Origin: Flaccisagitta enflata
Taxonomy: Eukaryota; Chaetognatha; Sagittoidea; Aphragmophora
Reading direction: 5' to 3'
Length of the DNA: 64,000 nucleotides
NCBI GenBank assembly: GCA_965153355.1
Contig: OZ231126.1
Location: 104,904,001 to 104,968,000, forward strand
The notes under the pieces are model-generated. The model was given only the letters and a program-made list of their open reading frames with translations. It ran no database searches and had not been told where the DNA came from. Shown here piece by piece: positions 37,151 through 50,800 of the stretch; the stretch's first letter is position 1, and each line of letters starts with the position of its first letter. The position numbers were made by a program, and so were the translations under genes.

Positions 37151-38555
37151 ACCCATGATAGAGTGGTCATATTAAGATTTAGTAAAAATTTTGATGAGAT
37201 CAGCCATGATAGTAAATGTACCAATATCTGCAGTGAGGAAGGGAATCTGATAGGTGTTTGCAGGGGCTGATGGAGTCATCCTTTGATTACAGTTAGGGGT
37301 CTGATGGATCTAGTAGGGGTCTGATGTAGATCATCCCCATGTTAGTAGAATCAAGTCTGCCCTGCAGCTCTCCACATATAGGGAGGAGTCTGATAAATAT
37401 GCAGAGAGTCTGATGAGAGTCTCTAATGTTCAGATAAGTCTGATGGTCTTTAGAGTACGATGGAGATCATCCCCGTGCTCTCGAGCTCAGGAGATCAAGT
37501 CTGCGACCTCTCACCATAGGGAGGGGTCTGTTGGGTGTGCAGGAGTCCCGATGGTCATCCTGTGAGTGCAGTAGGGTGCGGTGGATCTTGTAAGGAGATC
37601 TGATGAAGATCATCCCCATGTTAACAAGTTAGAGTCTGCCCAGATCTCTCCATGTGAGGAGAGGTGCAGTGGGCTGTGTAGAGAGGGTCTGATGGTCATC
37701 CCTGTGATTACTGATAAGTCAAATAGATCTGCAAAGAGTCTGATGGAGATCATCCCCATGTGAAGTAAGAATCAAGTCTGCTAACAACTCTTCATATAGG
37801 AAGTGATAGATAATGTAGAGAGTTAGATGGAGATGTCTGTGATTACGGTCTGATAGTCTTATGAAGTCTGGTGGAATGTCAGCATTATTGAAATGTTACT
37901 ATTCTCACGTAGGAGGGAATCTGAATAGGTAATGAAGAGAGTGATGGAAATCATCTCTTAATTACAGATAAAGGGTCTGATGGTCCCAGTAGGAGTCTGA
38001 TGGAGATCATCCCCATGATAGTAAAGTTAAGTCTGCCCAACATCTCTTCATGTATCAGGAGGGGTCTGATAGATATCCTAGGGGTCTGATGGCGCTCATC
38101 CCCATGATTACGGATAAGGGTCTGATGGATCCAGTAAGGGTCTGATGGAGATCATCCCAATGACAATTAAGTTGAGTTGCCCCAATTTTTCTCCATGTAT
38201 GGAGAGGGGTCTGATAGATAATGTAGGGGTCTGATGGAGGTCATCTCCAAAACTATAGAGAGGGGTATGATAAATCCAGAAAGGGTCTGATGGAGACCAT
38301 CCCCAAATCTATAAAGTAGGGGTCTGATGGGGGTCTGTTACTTGTCATCCCCTCCAACTAGCGATTTTCTTAGCAGAGGGGTCTGTTGGCTGAGGGGTCT
38401 GATAAAACACAAAAACCACCTGGCTGTTACAGTGGGATGCATGTTTTATCGCCGGCCGCATTCATATGGCATATAAACCATACCGCATGATACAGCATGA
38501 TTTGCCTTGGTGTGCCATGTTATCAGAATTTTATGGAAATTGATCAGTGTCTCAA

Positions 38556-38682
<127 letters not shown>

Positions 38683-38687
38683 TTCAC

Positions 38688-39000
38688 CTTCCCCACAGTG
38701 TGCCTTCTTCGTCGGATGAAGGTTCTATCTTTATCTCAAGCGCTTTTCTTGTTGTTGTCATTGTTGTTGACTTCGTTCCTCTCCTCGCCGTAGGAATACT
38801 GATGAAAGTCCGCGTTAGTTCCTCTGGTTTCCGTTGGTCGCTCGTCAACCCGGCGCCTCCCGATTGACCGCTCCACGATTGGTCGCCACGAGATTGATAC
38901 TCGCCCCGTGATTGGTCGCCCTTCATTCCGGCGCCTCTGGTTTGACCACTCTCCAATTGGTCGCCACGCGATTGATCCTCGCCCCGTGATTGGTCCATTT
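38688..39000 (-). CDS. Candidate internal exon with ~75-bp coding repeats
   Basis: Function not recognised. On the minus strand, CGTCTTTCAG|AAATGG at 39,001-39,007 is a good acceptor and GGGGAAG|GTGAAA at 38,688 a good donor. The frame between is open and GC-richer than its surroundings. It encodes about 2.3 repeats of ~25 residues (DQSRGEDQSRGDQ, DQSRGEYQSRGDQ) and ends with LEIKIEPSSDEEGT, where IKIE fits a SUMO-acceptor consensus next to an acidic Ser patch. Upstream, an open piece with donor ATG|GTAAGG near 39,130 could be an earlier exon. Alternative: a non-coding 75-bp minisatellite that happens to stay open; a second frame is open as well, which lowers confidence. Confidence 0.4.
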
Positions 39001-40080
39001 CTGAAAGACGCGATACAGTGAGAAAACTTGACATGTTTTCGATTTGCCGGTCCGTTTTGCATATTTCTGTCCTCATCGAATAAGACGCAGAGCAGAATCC
39101 GGCCGTCAGAGTTCAGTCGCATGAATTTAGGGCCCCTTACCAATCATTTTGTTTCCGTGTAATGAATTGGCCCGTCGAATTATACACTTGGTATACCTAC
39201 TATCAGATATATTATCCATAAAAAACAATATTGAGCCGAGGCAATGGCATTTCAGTTAGGCAGGTCTAAACTGCTTAGAAATTGAGGAATTCTTAAGGAA
39301 ACTGAGTGCCAAGGCCCAATTGTGCCATTGAGTAAACCACATGGTACAGCAATGCCAATACTGCTGACACCTAAATGATCAGACCTAGACTCAATTATAG
39401 TATATTTTGTGCTACAAAAAAGTTTGAAGGCTCTCGGACTTGCATCATGTCCGTAAGCTAATTCCGCAAAGCAGAGGTCAGGATGACAATGACTTTTTAA
39501 CTATTTGTGAAATTTGAGTATTATAATGTAAAATGGCTATAAAATCATAAGGGAATGGGTGTGTTTGATAGGTTATAGTGTTGTTACATGTTGAACAGCA
39601 TTACTGGTCGGTTTGCACCTTGTGAGACTCATCTAACTAGGTTTATAAGATTTTCAAGAAGATTTTTGATTGATTTTCACAATTTCGAAAATATTATTTT
39701 CAATCTTGAGAATTTCAAATCTTTATAAGAAATAAAAATTTTGCCTTTTTGAAAACATACCAGCCTCCGTATTACAAATGGCTAGCCCGGTATGTTTTTG
39801 TTTTTTTGAAATACTCATTTTCTATGCAAATTTGAAATTCTCAGTGAATTAGTTATATCACAGTTCTATATTATTTTTTCTCTGATTTTCCTTAGAAAAT
39901 AACTAAGTTCACAAGTCATGGTAATGATCATTTAAACAACATACTGATCGGCACGGTTTGTAAAGAAAAAAGGCTGGAAACATAGTTCTTCAAGTCTCGA
40001 GGCTAATAGGCAGGGGCAGTAACACGCCAAAAGGCCACTCAAGCACTTGGGCAGGGGCAGTGATATAAAAACCGCCAAAA
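39001..40080. other. No gene recognised
   Basis: AT-rich, apparently single-copy DNA within the window. Near 40,010-40,075 two short ggcaggggcagt words resemble the gggcaggggc segment of subfamily II elements. Confidence 0.5.
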
Positions 40081-40084
40081 GGTA

Positions 40085-40148
40085 TTAAACTAGGCCGAAT
40101 ACACGGCTATCCCCCCCCCAGCTCCACGTGTCTGTCTGTCCGACAAAC

Positions 40149-40229
<81 letters not shown>

Positions 40230-40354
40230 CCTGATTTTTTTCTTTCCTTTTTGTTTTCTTCATTCTTTTCGTTGATAGGTTAAGAAGGGGTAAAATGCAC
40301 GACAAGATTCAGGATTCAGGTCGAGAAAAAATGAAGAAAAAAGTGAACAATGGA

Positions 40355-40439
<85 letters not shown>

Positions 40440-40445
40440 TCCTAC
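40085..40445. repeat. Two (CTTT)n microsatellites with an element-like border
   Basis: (cttt)n at 40,149-40,230 and 40,358-40,442. Just before the first is aggccgaatacacggct followed by gtctgtctgtccgac, resembling the 5' start and tetranucleotide block of the minisatellite element family, perhaps a rearranged copy. Confidence 0.7.
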
Positions 40446-40449
40446 CTTT

Positions 40450-41208
40450 CAGCCGTTGTGACTCTCCAAGAGGGTGTGTCCCTTGTGAGGTAGCTCCATC
40501 CGAAAATTTGGATGGCGCGGTAAATCGATAAAGGATTTTTTTTAGCATTACTGCCCCTAAGCAGCTACTGAAAACAGCTCCACACTCTCTCCATACTGCC
40601 CTGCCAACCAGCATTACTGCCCCTGTCAACCCAAGCGACTACTCATTGGCTCGTATCCGACCTTATCATTAATCATTTATGCGTCATTATTTTTTTTTTT
40701 TTATGGATTTTAAAAATTCCAATGAAACAAAAATTTCAGCTGATTTTCTTAGCGTTTAACTCCTGGTATGTGGGTTTGTCTTCTGCTCCTCAAGAGTGAT
40801 TTTTCTGGGTTAATGGATAAATCATCATTGTTGATGAGTTATGACTTGTCAACGTTTCGGACGAGATCTACACTTTATTGAATAAATGAAATGACATGAA
40901 TGAAATTTACATGTGTATAGACCGTCTGAATGATTCAGTCAATGCATGATTGTAAAGATGAATAAATGAATGAATGAATGAATGAATAAAGGAATGAATG
41001 ATTGATTGAATGAATGAATGAATGAATGAATGAATGAATGAATGAATGAATGAAAATGAATGAATGAATGAACAAATAAATAATGGCAAATACAAAAGTA
41101 CCTGTAATTATGTAATATCTGGGTACAGTTTTTATTAAGCTTTAGAAATTACATGACATGACGAAAGATATGATTGAAGAATGGATTCATAGATGAATCA
41201 ATAGAATA
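40450..41208. other. No gene seen; (GAAT)n at ~40,965-41,075
   Basis: Spacer with a tetranucleotide run. The Ser/His/Phe-rich frames on the opposite strand are microsatellite translations. Confidence 0.6.
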
Positions 41209-41380
41209 AACAAGGCCGGATACACGGCCAATGCCAGTTGCGGACAGGTGGGCAGGGGCGGAAATGCACATTTCACACTTTTTGATCATTTGGAATGGCC
41301 GACCGACCAACCGACTGACTGACCAACGGACGGACGTACAGACAAAGCCTCATATAGAGTTGCGTGTCCGCAACTAAAAA
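41209..41380 (+). mobile_element. Compact element, subfamily II (172 bp)
   Basis: AACAAGGCCGGATACACGGC, AGTTGCGGACAGGTGGGC, a gaccgaccaaccgactgact block, GACAAAGC, and AGTTGCGTGTCCGCAACT with AAAAA: the same plan as 18,197-18,350, with perfectly complementary ends. Inserted in a (gaata)n-like tract, with T on both flanks. Confidence 0.87.
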
Positions 41381-41840
41381 TGAATAAATAAAATCAATGA
41401 ACTAATGAATAAATGAATAAATGAATTAATGAATGAATAAACAAGTTATACAAATGATATTTCATTGTTATAGAGCAAATAAAAGATACCAATACTTAAC
41501 TTTAGTTTAGAAGAAACAAAAACCTTTAAAATTTTCATTTATGCATAATTCTATGAATGATTAATAAAATAAATTTATGAATAACAGACAAATAGTACTT
41601 TTATACTATGCTACATCCATAGTTTTACAAATTGATACAATAAAGATAAATTATAAATGAAGTTTTTGAATTTCTTCTGACAGTTTATCCTTCTATAATA
41701 GATTAGCCTTTTTAGCAATAAATAGCTAAAAAAATCAATATTTTGCATTAATTTTTTTTGCAATGTAATAAGTATGCATTGCCTAATGGTAATTCAATAT
41801 TGGTTACCCTCAAGTTAGTATTCTATTTTTTTACCTATAT
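41381..41840. other. No gene seen; AT-rich
   Basis: Continuation of the gaat/gaata-rich tract, then AT-rich DNA without structure. Confidence 0.5.
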
Positions 41841-41842
41841 GA

Positions 41843-42389
41843 ATGGGATCTTCATGGCTGATCTTGCTCTGCGTCATAAGTCCGTCCGTTGTCGGTATTT
41901 CTCGGCTAAACGGTGAGTCAAGCGTGAGAAGTCTTGAAAGGAAGTCTGTTGTCAGTGTCCGGGTCGTTCGTTCAATATCTCAGCCTCGATGGTCCGTCCG
42001 TGGTCGGTATTTCTCGGCTTCACGGTGGGTCAGACGCCAGCGCGCGCTTTCGGAATCGTTTTTTGTCTGGTTCTGGTGAGATCACTGGCACTATCCCTGA
42101 TGCCGTCAGCGTGTGGGAAGTTAAGTCAGCGACGTCAGCCGATGTTGGACACAAGTTCAATGACAAAAGCGCGCCATCTCGACTACTAGCCCTCAACCAT
42201 GATACCATTATCATCAAGTCCTGCTCAACTGCACTGTTGCGCTCAGATTTAGATGTATTTGCCCCGAGCCCGGGTTTGTTCGAATTAACAAATCTAGCTC
42301 ACAAAAAGATTCTCTTGAAATGGGTTGTCTCCCATTCAAGTCTCGCGCAAAATTCCACTCTTTCTAGAGTCATTATCATTCAATTCTAA
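41843..42389 (+). other. GC-richer patch with open frames and a 40-bp direct repeat; coding status unclear
   Basis: Composition rises sharply against its AT-rich left flank. The word cgtccgt(t/g)gtcggtatttctcgg occurs at ~41,881 and ~41,993 with similar following sequence. A 151-codon frame (41,934-42,389) ends IIIQF and has no motif I recognise. A GACGTC CRE-like core lies near 42,130. It could be an exon, a 5' UTR or an old element. Confidence 0.3.
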
Positions 42390-43382
<993 letters not shown>

Positions 43383-43469
43383 GTCTCAGTGCTAATCTCA
43401 ATAGCCTGCCTACCTGTGTAACCTGCTGTCTCTCTCCTCTGCCTGGATTTAAACTAAAACACTTAGCTA

Positions 43470-43581
43470 GGTTATCTCTCTTTTTGTGATTTGGACAGTC
43501 TCATGAGACAAGTTGAACTACTTGGTCTCACCATACCTGTTGTATCTCTGTCTGTCTGTCTTTGTATGTTTGTTTGTCTGA

Positions 43582-43660
<79 letters not shown>

Positions 43661-43986
43661 GTGGTTGGACAGTCTCATAAGATCAGTGGAGACCTATAGT
43701 CTCCATCATACCTGTTGTATCTCCTGTTATCTGTAACTCTCTCTTTTTGCAGTTGGACAGTCTTAGGACAATGGAACCTAGTCTCCTGCACCTTACTTTC
43801 TTGTTTCTCTGTCTATCTCTCTATCTCTCTCTTTTTTGTGATTTGGACAGTCTCCTGAGACAAGTGGAACTACTGAGTCTCATCATACCTGTTGTATCTC
43901 TGTCTATCTCTCTATCTCTCTCTTTTTTGTGTTTTGGACAGTCTCATGAGACAAGTGGAACTACTTAGTCTCATCATACTATACTA

Positions 43987-44017
<31 letters not shown>

Positions 44018-44022
44018 CTCTC

Positions 44023-44072
<50 letters not shown>

Positions 44073-44815
44073 TCTCTCTCTCTTGGTCTCACTTTATGTC
44101 TTTGTCCGTCTCTATCTGTCTCCTTCTCTGTCTCTCTCTGTCTCCTTCTCTGTCTCTCTCTCCCTGTCCTAACAAAAATTTCCCTAAACCAGCTTATCAT
44201 CTGTTTTGTGATTTGGACAGTCTCGTGAGACTAGTGGAACTACTTAGTCTCATCATACAGTTGAACCCCGCTCTAACGGATTTCAGGGGACCAACAGATT
44301 TCTTCTGTTATAGGCGGACTTCTGTTAATGCCAATAAAGGAAATAATAGAAATTAACTTGAAGGGACCATGAATTTGTGTCTGTTATAGGAGGAATTCCG
44401 TTGGTGGGGGGTCCGTTCAGAGCGGGGTTCAACTGTACCTGTTGTATCTCTGTCTATCTGTTTAACTCTCTCTTTTTTGTGATTTGCACAGTCTCATGAG
44501 ACAAGTGGAACTACCTAGATCACCATACCTGTTGTATCTCTGTCTATCTGTCTATCTCTCTCTTTTTTGTGATTTGGACAGTCTCATGAGACAAGTGGAA
44601 CTACTTAGTCTCACCATACCTGTTGTATCTCTGTCTATCTCTCTATCTCTCTCTTTTTTGTGGTTTGGACAGTCTCATGAGACAGGTGGAACTACTTATT
44701 CTCGCCATACCTGTTGTATCTCTGTATCTGTCGAACTCTCTCTTTTTTGTGTTTTGGACAGTCTCATGAGACAAGTGGAACTACTTAGTCTCATCATACC
44801 TGTTGTATCAGACTT
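43470..44815 (+). repeat. ~97-bp tandem repeat with a 12-bp perfect palindrome and CT spacers
   Basis: About ten units, each with tttggacagtctcatgagac, aagtggaactacttagtctc and tcaccatacctgttgtatct, then CT-rich DNA. GTCTCATGAGAC is a perfect palindrome. Units differ mainly in CT length. One unit holds the TA MITE at 44,258. Spacers are not unique, so it is not a CRISPR array. Confidence 0.88.
44258..44435. mobile_element. 178-bp TA-flanked MITE (pogo/Tigger-like ends), copy 2
   Basis: CAGTTGAACCCCGCTCTAAC and its complement, TA at 44,256-44,257 and 44,436-44,437. The neighbouring tandem units read tctcatcatacctgttg without the element, giving a direct empty site and proving a TA duplication. 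Interior matches 2836-3012. Confidence 0.9.
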
Positions 44816-46780
44816 TGTCTCACAAGTCTCAGCTTTTGTCTCATTTGTCTCAAATTTTGTCTCATTCGTCTCAATTTTTCGACGTCTGTCTCATCCTTTT
44901 ACATAGAAAATAACTACCACTGCGGCGCAGAGTCGTGAAAAGATTAGTTCATTTGTACGGGATAAAGGAGGTAGGGGGTTTGGAAGGGTTAGGTTTTGTT
45001 GAAAAAATCAGGAATTTCAAAGCTATTCATGATTGTTGTTTTCATCATTTACTTGCCCTTTTCTTAGCTTTTGAAAAGTCAAGAATTGTTCTTCATTTTT
45101 ATTGACACTTAATTTTCATTAGCTTTCTTTCCTTTGCAGCATTTTGGAAAATGTTGATTACGATTTTGTTTGGTGAACCAAAGTTAAGATATCAGTGTTT
45201 CTTATGAATGAGTCTGTCAATTTTAGTTCATTTGAAAATGGATTTAAGATTCCTCTCGTTTGTTTTCAGAATGAAAGCGTTCATAGAAGGGTAATGATTT
45301 TTCCCTGATTTACGGTTTTAATTTTGTCCTTTAGTATTGACAATTTTTTGGCCTAAGAATACGGAATTTCTTAGATCATTTCCAGCCACTATATTACGGC
45401 ATTTCTTACATTTTTTCGCGCCAACAAAGTACGGCGTTTATTTCATTTTTCCCGCTGAATGATCGGTGTTCCCTTCATTTTTTTTAGCGCCTGTAGAATG
45501 GCACTTAGTTTTTCCCCGAGCCTTAAGTATGGCATTTTGAATTCCGGCCTATAGAATGGCATTTTTGTATGATTTTTCTGCCTAAGTTTTTATGGCATTT
45601 CAATTTTGATCCCGATTTAGATTTCATTCCTAATTCCAGGTTGAATTCAAATTTCCAGTAACCTTTTGATATGGTTACGTGTCTTTGATTTCTAGTATCA
45701 TTTCTGAGATGGTATGTCCAGCTATTTTCCCATTTAGTCATGAGTGGAAAGAGAGAATCACTTTTTCTTTTGGAAATTATTCTGATGCCTCCTAGAGTGA
45801 TCCTGGTTTGATTAAGCCTTTATCTTACATTAGTTATTTCATTTTGTAAATGATATGCCTTGAATAACTGGAGCATTCCTAAGTTGGCAGTTTCATTCCA
45901 AAATTACTTTTCTTTTGAATTTGGCTTTATCATTTTTGGATTAGCTCTTTCATGTTGAAATTACCTGATCGTTTTTAGATCCGGCATTTTGTTTGTGCTT
46001 AGCCTATCCATTTGTGCTTAGCCTATCCATTTGTGCTTGGCCTTTCATTTTTGGCATGGCATTTTTGTCCATGCTTAGCCTCTTTGTTCTTGCTTAGCAT
46101 TTTCGTTCATGCTTAGTCTTTACACCTGGTCATGGCTTCTTTTGAGTATGATCTATCCAACATGCTCGACATGCTTTCCATTGTCAAGGTGGGGGGTGTG
46201 CGCGCTTCCGGCGCTGTGTTCATTTGTTTGCCAATTTAAACTCACCCGATTCCTCTCCTTAAACTCACCCTCTGGTGATTTCTTTGCTTAATAACTTCGC
46301 TTCGATACTCGAACTTAACGGAGACAGATTTTCTGTATAAGAACCATTCGTGGATGGTTTTCTTTATATAAGAACATGTTCTGTGGTTAATTCCTACATA
46401 TTCAGTGGTTAATTCCTACGTATTCAGTGGTTAATTCCTACGTATTCATTCTTTTTCCTATTGTTTCAGTGGTAAAGGAAGAAAACAGTAACTAACCATT
46501 ATGATTCTCTCTCTTTTCCCAGATTAAGAACAATTATGAATTTCATTGCTATGAATTGATAATTCCGCCATTACTGTAGAGCTGGACAATTGTAGAAGTT
46601 TTCTCAGGTATATGACATTCTTAGAAGCATTACTTGATGTTTGATTTGATAAGTTTGTTGTGATAACTTAGCCTCCATTTGTTAATATGAGTTGTTTACT
46701 AATTGTTTACAAATAAAACATTTTCTCAGACCGTCAATGTTCGTTCTGAATTACTCTTACAACCGGCGAAGCAAAGATCA
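44816..46780. other. No gene seen; degenerate tandem motifs
   Basis: AT-rich. Degenerate units around tacggcatttc (45,330-45,620) and gcttagcctatccatttgt (45,960-46,125), and three copies of cagtggttaattcctac (~46,400-46,450). No frame with family motifs. Confidence 0.55.
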
Positions 46781-46963
46781 GTGAGCGCGGACAGTCTGGT
46801 TTAAGTTTGGTTGAGGTCTGGATTAATTCTGGTTTAAGTCTGGTTTCAAATCTGGTTTGAGTCTGGATTAGAGTTCGGCGATCTGGCTTATAAAAATCGG
46901 TTCAATTAGGTTCAATTAATAAATTAAAAATCGCGAATATAGGTTCGGTTCAGATACTGCTAT
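46781..46963. other. Left flank of the BEL insertion: short tctggtttaag patch
   Basis: A few 11-12 bp units of the gtctggtttaa family seen at 55.5 kb, then AT-rich DNA ending in the target sequence GCTAT (46,959-46,963). Confidence 0.6.
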
Positions 46964-47700
46964 TAAAATGAATGGAGGGGTTGGTTATAATGAACCTGCT
47001 GTTGATAGGATGACAAAATAATAGAAGATAAAGCCGATTAAAGATATTTGAGTTTCGAGGATTTAAATCAGTTTCACTCCTTTTATTTTGCTGAGGTTAT
47101 CAATTTCAAACGGGAGCAATCGGGAATTGTGATTGTAGTCGGGTTGCGGGATTCTAGCAGGGAGAGAGAGAGAGAGAGAGAAAGAGATATATCTTATCTC
47201 TTTAAGTATCTATCTGTAGTTATAACCAAACTGCAGAATTAAGCGTCTTTGTTTCCACAATTTATCGACGGAGAATTGCAGAGATTCAATTTCCCTTTTT
47301 TTTCACGAAAGGGAGAAAATAAAAATCCAGAGTTCTTTTCTTTACGAAGGATTTAATGTAAGTGAATCATTCCAAATTTCAGTTAAACAAGAAAACATAA
47401 AATAGAAAGAAAAAGTTATTAAAAAGAAAAGATTATTCTTTATCGGAACAATTGTTATTCTTAGGCATTGGAATAAAGACTGAATTAAAGACGGCCGCCA
47501 AACTGAGAAGGCAACGTGATTCTTACAAAAAGGAGAAAATGAGAATTGACCAGTCAGAAAGGAATTTGACTTTTAAACGGGAGAAAGAATACGTTGAGAA
47601 AACTGACGAAGGACAAATTCTTACTACAGTATGAATTATCAAAAGTGCTTTTACAAAGATACAGTTTCTTTTCTTTAAATTGCTAATCTCGTTTTTTATA
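46964..47700 (-). repeat. BEL/Pao 3' LTR (737 bp)
   Basis: Direct copy of the 5' LTR. Differences seen by eye are nearly all indels: (GA)n ~11 versus ~30 units, two 3-bp steps (aggcattgg / aggcggcattgg; gacggccgcc / gacgaaggccgcc), and a small rearrangement near 47,415. On the coding strand it begins TATAAAAAACG and ends TTTTA, not the usual TG...CA. Confidence 0.88.
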
Positions 47701-47819
47701 TTATGCAAAAAACTGATTTGAGGTTTTCTAAAAGATACAAAAATACAAAAATACAACAATTGATTCAATAATTGATTGACGTTGATCTAAAAACAAAAGT
47801 TAGACATCACAGTTAATCT

Positions 47820-50800
47820 TCACATCTTCGAGTAAGACCAAATTCTGTATTGGTCTCTTGATTTTTCTTTGTTATCTTGAAGTGTGACAGAACGAACATG
47901 TCCATCACGACCTACATGAGTTTCCTTAACCCTAGCTAAGGGCCAAAGATGACGTTTAAGATTTTCTTTCTTGAGAAGAACAAGAGATCCAGGAGTGATG
48001 TTTTTCGATCCTTGATGCCACTTTTGACGTGGTTGAAGCGTGGGTACGTACTCATTTACCCATCGTTTTGTCCAATTCTCCTGAAGACTTTTGAGATACT
48101 TCAGTCTTGCAGAGAATGCCATTTTGGACGGAGGAATGTCCGGCCATGGGTCTGTCGGTTGTTGAAGAGGTCTGCCGATAAGCATCTCAGCAGGAGTAAG
48201 CGGAACTTGATCCGGGTCATCCACTATTGGTGTAAGTGGACGGGAGTTGATTTGCTCTTCAATTCGAATGATGAGCGTCGCAAGTTCCTTGTCGGTGATG
48301 AGAGATTGTCCTAAAACTTTCTTCATTGGAGTTTTGATGCTTCTCACAAGGCGTTCCCAGAAGCCTCCCCACCAAGGTGCTGCAGATGGATTGAACTGCC
48401 AAATGACGTCAGGCAATTCCTTCGCTGCCTTTTTGAACGTTGAAGCATTATCGCTGTAGATGTTGAGAGGTTTTCCTCGTCGACAGGAAAAACGCGCGAA
48501 TGCCATCAAAAATTCTTCAGTGGACTGATCATTCACAATCTCTAAATGTACACCACGGGTTGATGCACAAGTAAAGAGGCAAATCCAACGCTTCTCCGCT
48601 TGAGAAGTTGAATCTCTCCTTGGTTTGATGAGAAGAGGTCCAGCGTAATCCAGTCCGACATGAGAGAAAGGTGGCAACGCCGTTTTCCTGAAATCTGGTA
48701 AATCAGCCATCATTTGTTGACACATTGGCTTGTTGATCCGTTTGCATATCATGCAAGATTGTGTTTCGGCCTTCACGGTTGTCATTCCTTTGATGACCCA
48801 ATATTTTTGACGCAGAATTGCCAACGTCTGGTTTGATCCCGTATGAAGATTTGAGATGTGAACATCTCTGATGAGAAGTCGGGTGAGATGAGATTTGTTT
48901 GGAAGAATGATGATGTTTTTGTTCACTCTTCCACTCATTTTGATCAAACCATCTTCCAAGATTGGATTGAATTGGATCAATCGAGAGTTTCGTGGAATGG
49001 CACGATTCTTCTGAAGGCATTCATATTCTTCAGAGAAGAAGGTTTTTTGCTCTTGGCTGATGAGCTTTGCTAATGCCCTTTTCCGCTGTTGAGCAATGGA
49101 TTCATTCGCCCTCGCCCCCAAAGGGCTACAAAAGCGAATCACGTACATCATGATCCGCACCAGTTTTTCCAAAGAGCTGTAACGTTCCAAACTGATGACA
49201 GGTTCACGAACTTGTGTGATGTTTACAGCCACTTTCCTTTGTTCAATATCTGGCTTTTCCATCACAGGCTGATTCGGCCAATCACCTGTCTTGATGAATT
49301 CAGGGCCCTCAATCCAGAGCTTGGATTGCTTTTCATCCAAAGGCCAAATGCCCCTGGATGGGATATCTGCAGGGTTATCGTCTCCAGGCACCCACATGCA
49401 TTTTACGCCATGACTGCCGCATGTTCGTTGGATTTCTGCAATCCTGTTCCCAACAAAGGGTTTGTAGCGTGCTGAAGAAGATTCGATCCAACCAAGCGCA
49501 ATTGTAGAATCTGTCCACAAGAAAGTCTCAATCCCAGATTTGAAAACTTCCTCGAGGAAGGCAAGTAATCGTGAGCCTAACACTGCTCCCAGCAACTCCA
49601 TGCGGGGGAGTGAGACAACTTTGATGGGCTTTACTCTTGTCTTGGACATGAGAAAGCAAGAGCCTCTCTCAGAAAATGCATATGCAACAGCGGCATATGC
49701 GGATTCACTGGCATCTACAAAGATGTGAAGAACAGTAGGGTCGCCAAAGAACCGAGGAATTTCAAAGTCAACAACAGTTGCTTTTCTGAATTCTTCCACT
49801 TCACGCTTCAACTCATCAGATAGAAGCTGGTCCCAATCAGAACCTAGTTGCCATATTTTCTGCATTATCATCTTCCCTTTGCAGATAAGAGGGCTCCTGC
49901 CACCAATAGGGTCCCAGAAGGAGGCGATTTTTTGCAAAAATTCCCTCTTGGTGGTTGGAGTTTTGTCCCACTCTTTGTTGGGGACGCGGAGAGAGTCATG
50001 ATTTGTATGCCACTGCAAGCCAAGAACTGCAGCTTCTTCACTATCATCAGTCCCCTCAATCATGCTCAATAACTCCTTGTTGTTGCTATTGATTTTGTGC
50101 ACTTTCATGTGCATAGACCCAAAAAAACCTTTGATTTGAGTCAGGATATCAACACCATCATCAACTGAATCGCACCCTCCAGGCACATCGTCCATGTAGA
50201 GCTCGTTTTCGACAAATTCACAAGCTTTTGGGAATTTTTGTTGGATGTCATCACGCTGAGCGTGGTATTCACAAGTTGCCATGGACAAGAATGGAGAGGA
50301 AGATTCACCGAACATGACACTAGTTTGGCGAGCTATCCCCTTAGGTGTAATGATTCGATGAAGGTCTTGTTGTTCAACTGGTATCTTTATCTGCCAAAAC
50401 ATCTTTTTGACATCAGACACAAATGCAATTTTTCGTGAACGAAAACGCAGAATTGATCCAACGATATCTGGCAATAAATTTGGCCCAACATGTTGAGCAC
50501 TGTTCAGGGAAATGCCAAATTTCCCCTTGAATGAGGCATTTTTCACAATCCTCACAGGTGTTGTTGGATGGCCTGGCCTAAGCACCAAGTGCCAAGGTAG
50601 GTAGTGGACACCTCCAGCTGGAGTGTCAGCATCAGAGACCAGTTCTAGAACACCGAGATCAAACTGTTCATCAAAAATCTTTTGAACAGTAGCTCTTTTT
50701 TCTGGGTCATTCTTCAGGATGGCTTGCTGTTTCCAATACAGAGCTCTTGTTGGTACAAAGTTGTCCGACAACTTTTTCACCTCTTCCTTGTAAGGAATTT

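Larger units (their letters stand above)
29556..38420 (-). repeat. ~145-bp satellite, reverse arm of the giant inverted repeat (8.9 kb)
   Basis: Reverse complement of the forward arm (aggggtctgatggagatcat, etc.), interrupted by a hAT-like MITE, element B3 and a 3-kb non-satellite block (31.2-34.2 kb). From ~34,300 to ~37,900 many units have scattered small deletions and odd words (gtgcgatgg, gtgcagtgg); outside that they are well kept. It ends with the same unique terminus as the left arm at ~38,420. Confidence 0.92.

Noticed and set aside
22890-38400. Short frames in the 145-bp satellite with recurring words such as SIRPL
   Set aside because: They are phase-shifted translations of the satellite unit, broken by stops at every few units.
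43470-44815. Possible CRISPR-like array (palindromic repeat with spacers)
   Set aside because: Spacers are CT microsatellite and shared between units, the unit is ~97 bp, and the setting is eukaryotic.
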